From contig CAXULW010000004.1 of the NCBI GenBank assembly GCA_964252015.1, positions 123,980-187,979 on the forward strand: a DNA stretch of 64,000 nucleotides. Reading direction: 5' to 3'. The notes under the pieces are model-generated. The model was not told where the DNA came from and made no database searches. It saw nothing but the letters and a program-made list of their open reading frames with translations. Source of the DNA: CAXSBR01 sp964252015 (GTDB taxonomy: Bacteria; Actinomycetota; Actinomycetes; Mycobacteriales; Jatrophihabitantaceae). How positions within the stretch are numbered: position 1 is the stretch's first letter; every line of letters starts with the position of its first letter. Shown piece by piece: positions 8,517 to 16,940 of the stretch. A program made the position numbers and the translations under genes.

Positions 8517-9578
8517 TCAGCTGGTGGGAGCCGGTGCCAGCCGGGCGGCCTCCCGAGCGGCGTTCGGGTTGAGCGTGAGGCCGCGGGAACCGGCCAGCTT
8601 GGCCGAGATGTGCTCGGCCACCGTGATCGGCTCGTACCGCGACGCATTCTGCGCGTCAGCACACCCGGGCAGGCACGACACCCGCGCGTCGGCGTTGCCG
8701 TCGTGGAAGTAGGCGGCCGAACGGCGCCGTAACGGGTTGCCGTCGGCGTCGATCGGCGCGAGGACGCGGTGCATGGTCGAGCGCCAGCGGTCGTTCGTCC
8801 AGCGAGCGAGCAGGTCGCCCAGGTTGATCAGCAGTGCCCCGGGTGCCGGCCGTACGTCGTGCCAACCGCCGTCGGAATCCAGTATCTGCAGCCCGGGCAT
8901 CACGTCGTCGGCCCAGAGCACGGTGACGATGCCGAAATCGGTGTGCGGTCCCATCCCGAGCTGACCCGGCTCCAAGCGCACCTCGCCGTCGGGGATCGAG
9001 TAATGATTCATCCGCAGCATGTCGATCGAGTGGTCGGTGAACTCGGCGAAGTAGTCGACCGGCAGGTCGAGCGCGACGGCGAACACCTCGGTCAATGTCC
9101 GGGCCAGTCCCCCGGCGTGGCGCATCCAGGCCTCGACGTTGCGCTCGAACAGGGCCGGGCGGTCCGGCCACATGTTGGCCGGGTAGTGCTCCTCGCTGAC
9201 ATCGACGTTGAAGTCACTGGCCTGGGAACCCACGTTGAACGCCTCGAACAGGTCGGCCGGCGATTCCACACCCAACGAGTAGCTCAGGCTCTCGGTCTTC
9301 GGGCCGTTGTAGCCGCGGTTCACGGCGACATCGCTCGGGCGCAGCTCGTTCTTCTGCTCGAAGGGCAACGCGAAGAACCCGTCCATGGCTTCGGTCAAGC
9401 CGTCCGCAGCCAGGTCGGGGATGCCGTGGCCAATGATCTGCATGAAGCCGACGTCGCCGGCGGCCCGGTTGACCGCGGCGCCGATCCGGGTGCGGCGCCC
9501 GGCATCGCCGTGATGGAAACCGTCGATGTTGATGACCGGCACGTCCAGCACGCCGCCGACGGCTCGGGCCGTACTCAC
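8517..9578 (-). CDS. 2-oxoglutarate/Fe(II)-dependent oxygenase (isopenicillin N synthase-like)
   Basis: 353 residues from GTG 9578. The N-terminal DIOX_N part has VGFMQIIGHGIP. The Fe2OG domain shows the HTDFG iron pair (His, Asp), the distal iron His in STMHRVLAP, and RRRSAAYFHDGN containing the 2-oxoglutarate Arg (R-x-S/A). It therefore looks catalytically complete. Family members hydroxylate, desaturate or cyclise small molecules or make ethylene; the substrate is not evident. It is 11 bp downstream of the TetR gene on the same strand, so probably co-transcribed with it. Confidence 0.9.
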   Translation of the reverse strand: MSTARAVGGVLDVPVINIDGFHHGDAGRRTRIGAAVNRAAGDVGFMQIIGHGIPDLAADGLTEAMDGFFALPFEQKNELRPSDVAVNRGYNGPKTESLSYSLGVESPADLFEAFNVGSQASDFNVDVSEEHYPANMWPDRPALFERNVEAWMRHAGGLARTLTEVFAVALDLPVDYFAEFTDHSIDMLRMNHYSIPDGEVRLEPGQLGMGPHTDFGIVTVLWADDVMPGLQILDSDGGWHDVRPAPGALLINLGDLLARWTNDRWRSTMHRVLAPIDADGNPLRRRSAAYFHDGNADARVSCLPGCADAQNASRYEPITVAEHISAKLAGSRGLTLNPNAAREAARLAPAPTS

Positions 9579-9589
9579 CGCATCCCGCC

Positions 9590-10225
9590 TTACTCGGCGG
9601 CGGACTCGACTGGACGCCCGGACGCGCCGTAGCGCAGGCCGTCCATCAGCAACGTCACCAGTCGACGAGCCTGATCGAGCCAGCCGGGCTGGTCGATGGC
9701 CAGGCAGATGCCGCTCATGGCCCGGATCAGGTCCAACGGATCTACGTCGGCCCGGACCGTTCCGGCCGCGACACCGGCGTCGAGCAGCGTGGACATGGCC
9801 ACCCGCATCCGCTCGTGGGCGTAGACGAACAGCTCAGGTTTGCCGTCGGTGGACTGAGTGCTGGCCGCGGCGGCGGCTTTGAGGGCGGCGGCCATACCGC
9901 GCTTGCGGGCGACGTGGGCCACGAAGCGCTGCATCCATTCAGCCAAGGCCTCGTCGGGCGACAGCTGCGCCTGCAACTCGACGATGCCGTCACACAGGCG
10001 CTCGACCTCGTTGCGATAGACCGCTTCGATCAACGTCTCGCGGGTGGGGAAGTTGCGATAGAGGGTCCCGATGCCGACGCCGGCGCGTTGGGCGATGTCC
10101 TCCAGCGAGGTCTCCACGCCGTTCTCACTGAACGCGGCGGCAGCGGCCAGCAGGAGCGCCTGCCGGTTGCGCTGGGCATCGGCGCGCAGCGGCCGGGTGC
10201 CGGCCGGGTCGTCCAGCTCGGTCAT
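9590..10225 (-). CDS. TetR family transcriptional regulator
   Basis: 211 residues from ATG 10225 (GTG 10237 is an alternative). The N-terminal HTH is clear: LLLAAAAAFSENGVETSLEDIAQRAGVGIGTLYRNFPTRETLIEAVYR. The C-terminal domain is helical and ligand-binding. It is divergent from an MFS exporter. The 111-bp gap holds a perfect palindrome placed on the exporter promoter, so it most likely represses the exporter and itself and is released by the exporter's substrate. The effector is unknown. Confidence 0.93.
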   Translation of the reverse strand: MTELDDPAGTRPLRADAQRNRQALLLAAAAAFSENGVETSLEDIAQRAGVGIGTLYRNFPTRETLIEAVYRNEVERLCDGIVELQAQLSPDEALAEWMQRFVAHVARKRGMAAALKAAAAASTQSTDGKPELFVYAHERMRVAMSTLLDAGVAAGTVRADVDPLDLIRAMSGICLAIDQPGWLDQARRLVTLLMDGLRYGASGRPVESAAE

Positions 10226-10277
10226 CGTCCGTCCCACCGGTCACACCGCCTCTCGCCAGCCATCTGCGTAAATCGAC

Positions 10278-10317
10278 TTGCCAACCGGAGGCAGCCTCCA
10301 GTACCGTAACTGGAGGC
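10278..10317 (+). promoter_or_regulatory. Exporter promoter with palindromic TetR operator
   Basis: The -35 candidate TTGCCA (10278-10283) and -10 candidate TACCGT (10302-10307) are separated by 18 bp. A palindrome at 10294-10317, GCCTCCAGT, 6-nt centre, ACTGGAGGC, has perfect 9-bp arms. Its centre coincides with the -10 box, so bound repressor would block RNA polymerase. The assignment to the adjacent TetR protein is inferred from position. Confidence 0.65.
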
Positions 10318-10336
10318 ACCATCCGTTTGATCCATC

Positions 10337-11878
10337 ATGACACGAAAGAAGACCGGAATGCCAACATCCACGATTCACCAGTCCGACCACGGGACGCCGG
10401 CCGGCACATCGGCCGCCCCGACGGTCGACACCCGCAGCCGGCGCGCCCGCCTGCTGGCGCACCCCACCGTCGCGCTGGTCGCGATCCTCACCGTGCAACT
10501 CATGGTCGTGCTCGATGCGACCATCGTGAACATCGCTCTGCCGGATATCCGCACCGCCCTGCATTTCTCCACCGCCGACCTGTCGTGGGTGATCAACGCC
10601 TACACGCTCGTGTTCGGTGGCCTGCTCCTGCTCGGCGCCCGGGCCGGTGACCTGCTCGGTCGCCGGGTGACCCTGATGGCGGGCGTCGCCCTGTTCACCC
10701 TGGCCTCACTGGCCGGTGGCTTCGCCGATTCCGAGGCCACGTTGCTGGCGGCGCGCGCCGTCCAGGGCATCGGCGGTGCGCTCGCCTCCCCGTCCGCGCT
10801 GGCCCTGCTGATGACCTCGTTCCCCGGCGCGAAGGAGCGGCTGCGGGCGCTCGGTCTCTACACCGCGGTGTCCATCGGTGGCGCGGCGGTCGGGCTCATC
10901 GCCGGCGGCGTGCTCACCCAGTGGGCCTCGTGGCGCTGGGTGTTCTTCGTCAACGTGCCCATCGGCGTCCTGCTGGTGTTCCTCGTCCGGGCGGTTCTGC
11001 CCGAGACCCCGCGCCAGCACGGCCAGCTCGACGTGGCCGGCGCGCTCACCTCGACCGTCGGCATGACCGGGCTGGTCTACGGCTTCGTCAACGCGGCGAG
11101 CCACGGCTGGGTACAGACGGCCACCATCGTCTCCTTCGTCGGTGGCGTGGTCCTGCTGGCCGCGTTCGTCGCCATCGAGCTGCGGGCGTCCGCGCCGATC
11201 ATCCCGTTGCGGCTGTTCGCCGACCGCAACCGCGCATCGTCCTACCTGGCCCGGCTGTTGCTGGTCGCCGGAATGATGGGCATGTTCTTCTTCCTGACCC
11301 AGTTCCTGCAGAACATCCTTGGCTACGACGCCATCGAGACCGGCTTGGCGTTCCTGCCTCTGACGATCATGGTGTTCACCGCGTCGCAGCTCAGCGCGCG
11401 GTTCCTGGTCGAGAAGGTCGGCTCCAAGCGCCTCATGGTCGGCGGGATCTCGATGTCCACGGCGGGTCTGCTCATCCTGACCCAGCTGTCGGCGCACAGC
11501 AGCTATGTACAGCTGTTGGCCACGCTGGTGCTGTTCGGCGCGGGTAACGGGTTCGCCTTCGTGCCGCTGACCGCGGCGGCGTTGCACGGGGTCGACCCGG
11601 TCGACGCGGGTGCCGCCTCCGGCCTGGTGAACGTCATGCAGCAGGTGGGCGGTGCACTCGGGCTGGCCGTCCTGGTCACCGTCTTCGGCACCGCCAGCAA
11701 GCACGCCGGCACCGTGACTGGTACCGCTGTGGACCAGGCTCAGCACGCGTTCGTCTACGGCGCGGACCGCGCGTTCGCGGTGGCGGCGCTGTTCCTCGTG
11801 CTCACCGTCGTGCTGATCGCCGTCGTCGTACGGACCCGGCCGGCCCTTGCGGTCGCCCCGGTGCACGTCGGCGAGTAA
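10337..11878 (+). CDS. MFS multidrug exporter, DHA2 (14-TMS, EmrB/QacA) family
   Basis: 513 residues (start ATG 10337; ATG 10358 is an alternative). Motif D1-like LDATIVNIALPDI in the first helix, motif A GDLLGRRVTLMAG, and motif C-like GLIAGGVLTQWASWRWVFFVNVPIG define the drug:proton antiporter-2 subfamily with 14 helices. It exports hydrophobic or cationic compounds using the proton gradient. It is divergent from the TetR gene and under a palindromic operator. Substrate unknown; self-protection from a product of the neighbouring oxygenase is possible. Confidence 0.93.
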   Translation: MTRKKTGMPTSTIHQSDHGTPAGTSAAPTVDTRSRRARLLAHPTVALVAILTVQLMVVLDATIVNIALPDIRTALHFSTADLSWVINAYTLVFGGLLLLGARAGDLLGRRVTLMAGVALFTLASLAGGFADSEATLLAARAVQGIGGALASPSALALLMTSFPGAKERLRALGLYTAVSIGGAAVGLIAGGVLTQWASWRWVFFVNVPIGVLLVFLVRAVLPETPRQHGQLDVAGALTSTVGMTGLVYGFVNAASHGWVQTATIVSFVGGVVLLAAFVAIELRASAPIIPLRLFADRNRASSYLARLLLVAGMMGMFFFLTQFLQNILGYDAIETGLAFLPLTIMVFTASQLSARFLVEKVGSKRLMVGGISMSTAGLLILTQLSAHSSYVQLLATLVLFGAGNGFAFVPLTAAALHGVDPVDAGAASGLVNVMQQVGGALGLAVLVTVFGTASKHAGTVTGTAVDQAQHAFVYGADRAFAVAALFLVLTVVLIAVVVRTRPALAVAPVHVGE

Positions 11879-11879
11879 G

Positions 11880-11918
11880 CCCGTCCCGTCCCGTCCCGTC
11901 CCGTCCCATCCCGTCCGG
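11880..11918. repeat. CCCGT pentanucleotide tandem repeat
   Basis: About seven copies of CCCGT (one variant, CCCAT), starting right after the exporter stop. A simple slippage-prone microsatellite in noncoding DNA; no function seen. Confidence 0.9.
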
Positions 11919-12007
11919 TACGGGGGTCGGTCGCTAACGCGGCCGACTCCTGTGCCGGACTTCGACGTTTCTCGACTGGCTGTGTCCCGCTCGGTGCGCG
12001 GCTGGGT

Positions 12008-12414
12008 TCATGGAACGAGCGTGAACGCATCGACGTGGTTGGGCCGGACCACGGCGAAGTGACGGAGATTGAGAGTCGCGATGCGCTGCTGTCGGTGTCG
12101 TTCAGCCAAAGCGATCAACCCTGCGTCGGTGCCACCTAGGTGTAGATCGGCGTATTGGGTGACGAGGTCGTGGAGACGTCGCCAGTCTGCGCCGGTGAGC
12201 GCTTCGACGTGCAATTGGTTCTCCAGGATCGACTGCTACAGAAGGGCCTCGACCTGCGGTCCGAATTCACGGTCGAGCAGGTAGGCCGTCTCAGCGATCA
12301 CCATCGCTGTGGTGGTAAGCGGCTCGGCTCGCTCCTCAGCAGCTGCGCACAGGCATGGTGTGGGTCGGTGCGATCGGCGGCCGCGACGAGTACACCGGTA
12401 TCGACGATCAGCAC
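12008..12414 (-). pseudogene. VapC-like PIN-domain toxin, broken by a frameshift and a nonsense codon
   Basis: Reading begins at GTG 12414 as MLIVDTGVLVAAADRTDPHH, a typical PIN start with the first catalytic Asp. That frame stops after the QRW codons. Shifting frame near 12310-12318 restores TTAMVIAETAYLLDREFG. An in-frame TAG at 12238-12236 interrupts again before HVEALTGADWRRLHDLVTQYADLHLGGTDAGLIALAERH and ATLNLRHFAVV. All parts of a full-length VapC RNase are recognisable, but it cannot be made as one chain. The start lies 3 bp after an intact antitoxin-like gene. Confidence 0.8.
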
Positions 12415-12417
12415 GGA

Positions 12418-12669
12418 CTAATCGCGGCCGAAACCGTCACCCAGAACCTCTTCGATTCGGCCGGAAATACCACTCGCGGAGGCACCAGCGCCGACGAACG
12501 GTAGCTCCCGAAGTCGCTTTCCGCTGCCGTTGGTGTCTGAGGTGGCTGTTCCGCCCTCAGCAGCGGGGGTAACGAACTGAACGACGACTGCCCGCACGGC
12601 GTCGGCCTGCGCGGGGTTGAGCTGGTCGACCAAGTCGTGCAGATCGGGGTGCTGATGCGCGACGCTCAC
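12418..12669 (-). CDS. VapB-like antitoxin
   Basis: 83 residues ending 3 bp before the vapC relic. The first half (LHDLVDQLNPAQADAVRAVVVQFV) resembles an amphipathic dimerisation region. The C-terminal tail (SGRIEEVLGDGFGRD) is acidic, as in toxin-binding tails of antitoxins. No strong HTH or ribbon-helix-helix motif could be recognised, so the class rests mainly on its position before a PIN gene. With the toxin broken it should be under relaxed selection. Confidence 0.65.
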   Translation of the reverse strand: MSVAHQHPDLHDLVDQLNPAQADAVRAVVVQFVTPAAEGGTATSDTNGSGKRLRELPFVGAGASASGISGRIEEVLGDGFGRD

Positions 12670-12877
12670 GCGGCTAAGTGTAGGTCGCTCACGCTATGTC
12701 GCAGCGATGCGGCCAGCCGCTTTGCCCGTAGCCGGAAAGAGGCTGAGACGTGTCGCTTCGAGCCGCCCGTTCAGCGTTTGCGGCTGGGGTCGTCGTGTAG
12801 AGCAGCACCTCAGCTGTATCTGAACGGTCTCAATTCGGTACCGAAATTGCATACCATCTCACCCGCCGACGGCAGAG

Positions 12878-14011
12878 TCAGCCGTTGGCGGCGAGCTGGC
12901 CGCAGGCACCGTCGATCTCGCGGCCGCGGGTGTCGCGGACGGTGACCGGTACGCCCTTGGCTTCGAGCCGACGCACGAACTCGTCCTCGACCGGCTTCGG
13001 GGAGGCGTCCCACTTCGACCCCGGGGTCGGGTTGAGCGGGATGAGGTTGACGTGCGCATTCCGTTTGGCCAGCAGGGTGCCGAGGCGGTCGGCCCGCCAG
13101 CCCTGGTCGTTGATGTCGCGGATCATGGCGTACTCGATCGAGTAGCGGCGCCCGGTGCGAGCGGCGTAGCGGTCGGCCGCGCCCAGCACCTCGGCCACGC
13201 TCCAGCGGGTGTTGACCGGGACGAGGGTGTTACGCAGCTCGTCGTCCGGGGCGTGCAGTGAGACGGCCAGGGTGACGTTGAGGCCCTCGTCGGTGAGGCG
13301 GTCCACCGCCGGCGCGAGCCCGACCGTGGAGACCGTGATCGACCGTTGCGACAGGCCCAGCCCCGACGGCGCCGGGTCGACCAGGCGGTGCACCGCGGCG
13401 AGGACGCGGTTGTAATTGGCCAGCGGCTCGCCCATCCCCATGAAGACGACATTGGACAGGCGCCCGACCCCGCCGCTCAGCTCGCCCGAGGCGCAGGTGG
13501 CCGCCGCGGCGACGACCTGGTCGACGATCTCGGCGGTGGACAGGTTGCGGGTCAACCCGCCCTGCCCGGTCGCGCAGAACGGGCAAGCCATGCCGCAGCC
13601 GGCTTGGCTGGAGATGCAGACGGTGATCCGCTCGGACTGGGTCGTGCCGTCCGCACGGGTACGGGCCGGATAACGCATGAGCACGCTTTCGACCAGGGTG
13701 CCGTCGAACAGTCGCCACAGTGTCTTACGGGTCATGCCCCGGTCGGTCTCGACGTGACGCACCTCGTGCAGCAGGTCGGGGAACAGCTCGCCCGCGACCC
13801 TTTCCCGATCGGCGGCGGGCAGGTCGGTCATCTGCGCGGGATCCCGGGTCAGCCGGCCGTAGTACTGGCGCGACAGTTGGTCGGCCCGAAATGCCGGCCA
13901 GCCCAGCTCGGTGACTGCCGCTCGGCGCTGCGTCGCGTCGAGATCGGCCCAGTGCTTCGGGGTGGGACGCCGGCGCGCAGGAGCGTCGAAAACAAGCGGG
14001 AGGAGGGTCAT
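12878..14011 (-). CDS. rlmN: 23S rRNA (adenine2503-C2)-methyltransferase RlmN
   Basis: 377 residues. Radical SAM enzyme that methylates C2 of A2503 in 23S rRNA (and A37 of some tRNAs). The radical SAM cluster cysteines are in CGMACPFC. The substrate-binding MGMGEPLANYNRV, the S-adenosyl stretch STVGLAP and the C-terminal DTRGREIDGACGQLA with the methyl-carrying Cys are intact. Actinobacteria often carry it near cdsA and dxr. Here a block of accessory genes separates it from cdsA. Confidence 0.97.
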   Translation of the reverse strand: MTLLPLVFDAPARRRPTPKHWADLDATQRRAAVTELGWPAFRADQLSRQYYGRLTRDPAQMTDLPAADRERVAGELFPDLLHEVRHVETDRGMTRKTLWRLFDGTLVESVLMRYPARTRADGTTQSERITVCISSQAGCGMACPFCATGQGGLTRNLSTAEIVDQVVAAAATCASGELSGGVGRLSNVVFMGMGEPLANYNRVLAAVHRLVDPAPSGLGLSQRSITVSTVGLAPAVDRLTDEGLNVTLAVSLHAPDDELRNTLVPVNTRWSVAEVLGAADRYAARTGRRYSIEYAMIRDINDQGWRADRLGTLLAKRNAHVNLIPLNPTPGSKWDASPKPVEDEFVRRLEAKGVPVTVRDTRGREIDGACGQLAANG

Positions 14012-14154
14012 CGCCTGCCCATTCTCCCACGGCAGGGCGAGATCGCCGGTTCAGCGAGCGGGGGCCGCCGAGCGCAGCTAGCGTGGGAGTTGTTCGACCT
14101 GGCGCGCGCCCTGACCCGGCAACGGTCGACAACGTGGTTTGAAGGGGGTGCGCG

Positions 14155-14433
14155 ATGCGGGAGATGAAGGTGCTGGACCAGGACTCGTTTGCCAGCTCCT
14201 CGGTGCCGGTACACCTGCTGCGCGGGTTCGTCGGCCTGACGCTGCTGATCGCCGCCTTCGCCCTCATCCCGACGGTCGGACCGGTGGCGCTGGTGCTGGC
14301 TCCGTTCGGGGTGTTTGCGTTACGCGGTTGCCCGACCTGCTGGGCGATCGGGCTGGGCGCAACCATGGCCCGCGGCCGCTTGGAGCGCGCCTGCGTTGAC
14401 GGCGCGTGCCGGATGGCCCGGTCCGACCGCTGA
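14155..14433 (+). CDS. Small membrane protein of unknown function
   Basis: 92 residues from ATG 14155 (GGGGG ribosome-binding stretch upstream; ATG 14164 possible). Two hydrophobic helices (LLRGFVGLTLLIAAFALIP and VALVLAPFGVFAL) precede a conserved-looking cysteine-bearing segment, RGCPTCWAIGL, and a C-terminal ERACVDGACR. The paired cysteines hint at metal or thiol chemistry, but no function can be given. It is divergent from rlmN and convergent with the VOC gene. Confidence 0.7.
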   Translation: MREMKVLDQDSFASSSVPVHLLRGFVGLTLLIAAFALIPTVGPVALVLAPFGVFALRGCPTCWAIGLGATMARGRLERACVDGACRMARSDR

Positions 14434-14454
14434 CCAGGACCGGTCTGACCGGTG

Positions 14455-14841
14455 TCAGCGGCCCGGACCGGCGTTCTCCGCCGGTGGATCGGGCAGCTGG
14501 AAGTGCGGGTTCTCGATCAGGCCTAGGAACGTTCCGCCCGGTTCCAGCACGCTGGCCACCCGAATCCCGTCGCCAGTCTCGGTCACCTCGGTGTGCGCGC
14601 GGGCGCCTGCGTCCAGCAACTTCGCATACGCCGCGTCGATATCGGGCACACCCCAGTACGACTGGGATCCCGTGCCGGGGTCGGCGTTCGGGTCGAGGCC
14701 CAGCTCGTACCCGCCCACGTCGTAACCGACGTAGAACGGCTGGTCGAAGTATGGCTCGATGCCCAGCAGGGCCGTGAACCAGGCCTTGCTCGTCGCCAGG
14801 TCCGGCGCCGGGTAGATCACGGTGCGAAGGCCCAGGAACAT
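14455..14841 (-). CDS. VOC-fold (glyoxalase/bleomycin-resistance/dioxygenase superfamily) protein
   Basis: 128 residues, one VOC module of two beta-alpha-beta-beta-beta repeats. It begins MFLGLRTVIYPAPDLATSKAWFTALLG. The second half has DIDAAYAKLLDAGARAHTEVTETGDGIRVASVLEPGGTFLGLIENP. It could be a metal-dependent enzyme or a binding protein; substrate unknown. Its ATG directly abuts the stop of the upstream PPOX-fold gene, so the two are coupled. Confidence 0.85.
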   Translation of the reverse strand: MFLGLRTVIYPAPDLATSKAWFTALLGIEPYFDQPFYVGYDVGGYELGLDPNADPGTGSQSYWGVPDIDAAYAKLLDAGARAHTEVTETGDGIRVASVLEPGGTFLGLIENPHFQLPDPPAENAGPGR

Positions 14842-15417
14842 CTACAGCTCCTCAGTGGTCGGCGCCGCGAGGCGCAGTTGGCGTTGTTCTCGGGCCGCGT
14901 CGACCTCGGTCTGCTCGTCGGCGGTCATGGCGAACCCGATCATCCAGTGCGGGTCGAACCGCAGGTAGACGATGTCACCGAAGTCGCCCCATTCCGACGG
15001 CGACTGGTCGTAGGCGCGGATGAGATGCCGATCGAACCGCTGCCACTCCACGGAGCCGGGTTCGAGGAAGGCCGCGGTGCCGTGGGCCCAGACGCCGAGC
15101 CCGTCGGCCGGGGTCCAGGCCACGCTGGCCGCCGGGCGCGCGCGTAGATGCCGGGCTTTGAGCGCGGCGGCCGCGGTGGAGAAGTACCACCGGCCGTGCC
15201 GGAAATGCCCGTCCACGGCAGATAGCCGCGGTTCCCCGGCCGACGTCGTCGTGGCCACGTTGAGCAGGCACACGTCGGCACACCGATCGACGATCTGCGC
15301 GGCGGTCAACGTGCGGCGGCCGGGCTCGACGATCGAGCGCAGGTGCGCCCCGGCGCGATCGATGCTGGCGTCGAGCAGACCCTGTAGCCAGGCCAGCTCA
15401 GCCGCGGTTTCGTACAT
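14842..15417 (-). CDS. PPOX-fold flavin/F420-binding protein
   Basis: 191 residues. The split-barrel core is visible as VCLLNVATTTSAGEPRLSAVDGHFRHGRWYFSTAAAALKARHLRARPAASVAWTP, matching the pyridoxamine-phosphate-oxidase-like superfamily. The ligand (FMN or F420) and reaction are unknown. It abuts and is probably co-transcribed with the VOC gene. It is unrelated in detail to the other PPOX-fold gene at 7825. Confidence 0.8.
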   Translation of the reverse strand: MYETAAELAWLQGLLDASIDRAGAHLRSIVEPGRRTLTAAQIVDRCADVCLLNVATTTSAGEPRLSAVDGHFRHGRWYFSTAAAALKARHLRARPAASVAWTPADGLGVWAHGTAAFLEPGSVEWQRFDRHLIRAYDQSPSEWGDFGDIVYLRFDPHWMIGFAMTADEQTEVDAAREQRQLRLAAPTTEEL

Positions 15418-15500
15418 GACCCGACCCTGGCATGCGGCTCTGACAACGTGGCGATCAGGCGGTCACGGGTCGGACGCGGGCCGGCTGGGACACTGACCAC

Positions 15501-15923
15501 GTGGTTCACCCCGGGATGCTCGTGGCGCCGACCGAGCTGGCCGGCGCGTGGAGCTTCCAGCGGCGACTGGCCGATTTTCGCAATGGACGGTTCGGTTCGG
15601 CCGCCGGGACGTTGACCGTCGACGCCGCCCGCTCGGTGTGGACCGAGGCCGGCGAGCTGACCTGGGCCGGTCGGAGCGCGTCAATCAGCCGCACGATGGG
15701 GTTCACCCGCATCGACAACGAATGCTGGATGACGTTTGCCGACGGGCGGCCGTTCCATCCGTGGCGCCTGGGCCAGGTCGTCGAACACCTCTGCCGAGCT
15801 GACGTGTACCGCGGGCGGCTCGTCCTCGACCGGGCCGCGACGCGATTGTGGATCGGGTGGGACGTGATCGGCCCGGCCAAGCAGGAGCGCATCGTCACGC
15901 GCTACCGACGCCTCGGTTCCTGA
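15501..15923 (+). CDS. DUF6314-like protein
   Basis: 140 residues from GTG 15501 (ATG 15516 is an alternative start). It shows LAGAWSFQRRLADFRNGRFGSAAGTLTVD at the N-terminus, WMTFADGRPFHPW in the middle, and a HLCRADVYRGRL and IGPAKQERIVTRYRR C-terminus, in the order I associate with the DUF6314 family. Function unknown. Monocistronic between two minus-strand genes. Confidence 0.65.
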   Translation: MVHPGMLVAPTELAGAWSFQRRLADFRNGRFGSAAGTLTVDAARSVWTEAGELTWAGRSASISRTMGFTRIDNECWMTFADGRPFHPWRLGQVVEHLCRADVYRGRLVLDRAATRLWIGWDVIGPAKQERIVTRYRRLGS

Positions 15924-15953
15924 CCGGTCGCGTCGGGCGCGACGAGGTGCGGC

Positions 15954-16904
15954 TCAGCCCAGTTCGGCCCGGCCATGGGGCTCGGTCCACCCGTCAAGGA
16001 GCGGCCCCTTGGGCACGATCCGGGTCGGGTTGATGGCGTCGTGGGTGGCGTAGTAGTGCCATTTGATGTGGTCGAAGTCGACGGTGGAGCCGATACCCGG
16101 CGTCTGGAACAGGTCGCGGGCGTAGGCCCACAGCACCGGCAGCTCGCTCACCTTGCTGCGGTTGCACTTGAAGTGACCGTGGTAGACGGCGTCGAAGCGG
16201 ACCAACGTCGTGAACAGCCGGACGTCGGCTTCGGTGAGCTGCCCACCCACCAGATAGCGCTGACGACTGAGCCGGTCGGTGAGCCAGTCCAGGCGGGCGA
16301 ACAGGGCGTCGTACGCCTGCTCGTAGGCCGTCTGGCTGGTGGCGAAACCGGCTTGGTAGACCCCGTTGTTGACGTCGCGGTAGACGACCTGGTTGACCTC
16401 GTCAATCTCGGCCCGCAGGTGTTCTGGGTACAGCTCGGGCGCCCCGGCAGCGTGAAACGCCGTCCACTGGGTGCACAGGTCGAGGCTGATCTGGGGGTAA
16501 TCGTTGCTCACCACCCGACGGGTCTTGGCGTCCCACAACGTCGGCACGGTGAATCGGCCGCGGTAGTCGGGGTCGGTGGCCAGGTAGAGCTCGGAGAGGA
16601 ACTCGGCCCCGCTGGCCGGGTCGCGCCCGTCAGGCGACAGAGTGAAGCGCCAGCCCGCCTCGTCGCGGATCGGGTCGACGACGCTCAGCCCGATGGCGTC
16701 CTGCAGGCCGAGCAGTTCGCGGTCGATCACCGACCGGTGCGCCCACGGGCAGGCCAGCGAGACGATGAGCTCGTAACGCCCGGGTTCGACCGGGTACTCC
16801 GAGGACCCGTCGGCCATGATCCGAGCGTTGAACCGGTTGGCCTGGCGCACGAACCCGCCCGTGGTGGAGGTCTCGGCGCTGAACTGCGCGGTGTCTGTGG
16901 TCAT
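15954..16904 (-). CDS. Glutathionyl-hydroquinone reductase-like (Xi-class GST) protein
   Basis: 316 residues from ATG 16904. The thioredoxin-fold N-terminal domain has the catalytic cysteine in SLACPWAHRSVIDRELLGL (Xi-class CPWA motif). The C-terminal helical domain ends in INPTRIVPKGP, the typical Xi-class tail. Family enzymes reduce glutathionyl-hydroquinones. Actinobacteria make mycothiol rather than glutathione, so the thiol partner here is probably mycothiol (inference). Confidence 0.9.
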   Translation of the reverse strand: MTTDTAQFSAETSTTGGFVRQANRFNARIMADGSSEYPVEPGRYELIVSLACPWAHRSVIDRELLGLQDAIGLSVVDPIRDEAGWRFTLSPDGRDPASGAEFLSELYLATDPDYRGRFTVPTLWDAKTRRVVSNDYPQISLDLCTQWTAFHAAGAPELYPEHLRAEIDEVNQVVYRDVNNGVYQAGFATSQTAYEQAYDALFARLDWLTDRLSRQRYLVGGQLTEADVRLFTTLVRFDAVYHGHFKCNRSKVSELPVLWAYARDLFQTPGIGSTVDFDHIKWHYYATHDAINPTRIVPKGPLLDGWTEPHGRAELG

Positions 16905-16940
16905 CAATCCATGGTCCTCTCGCTCCCGTCGGTGTCACAC

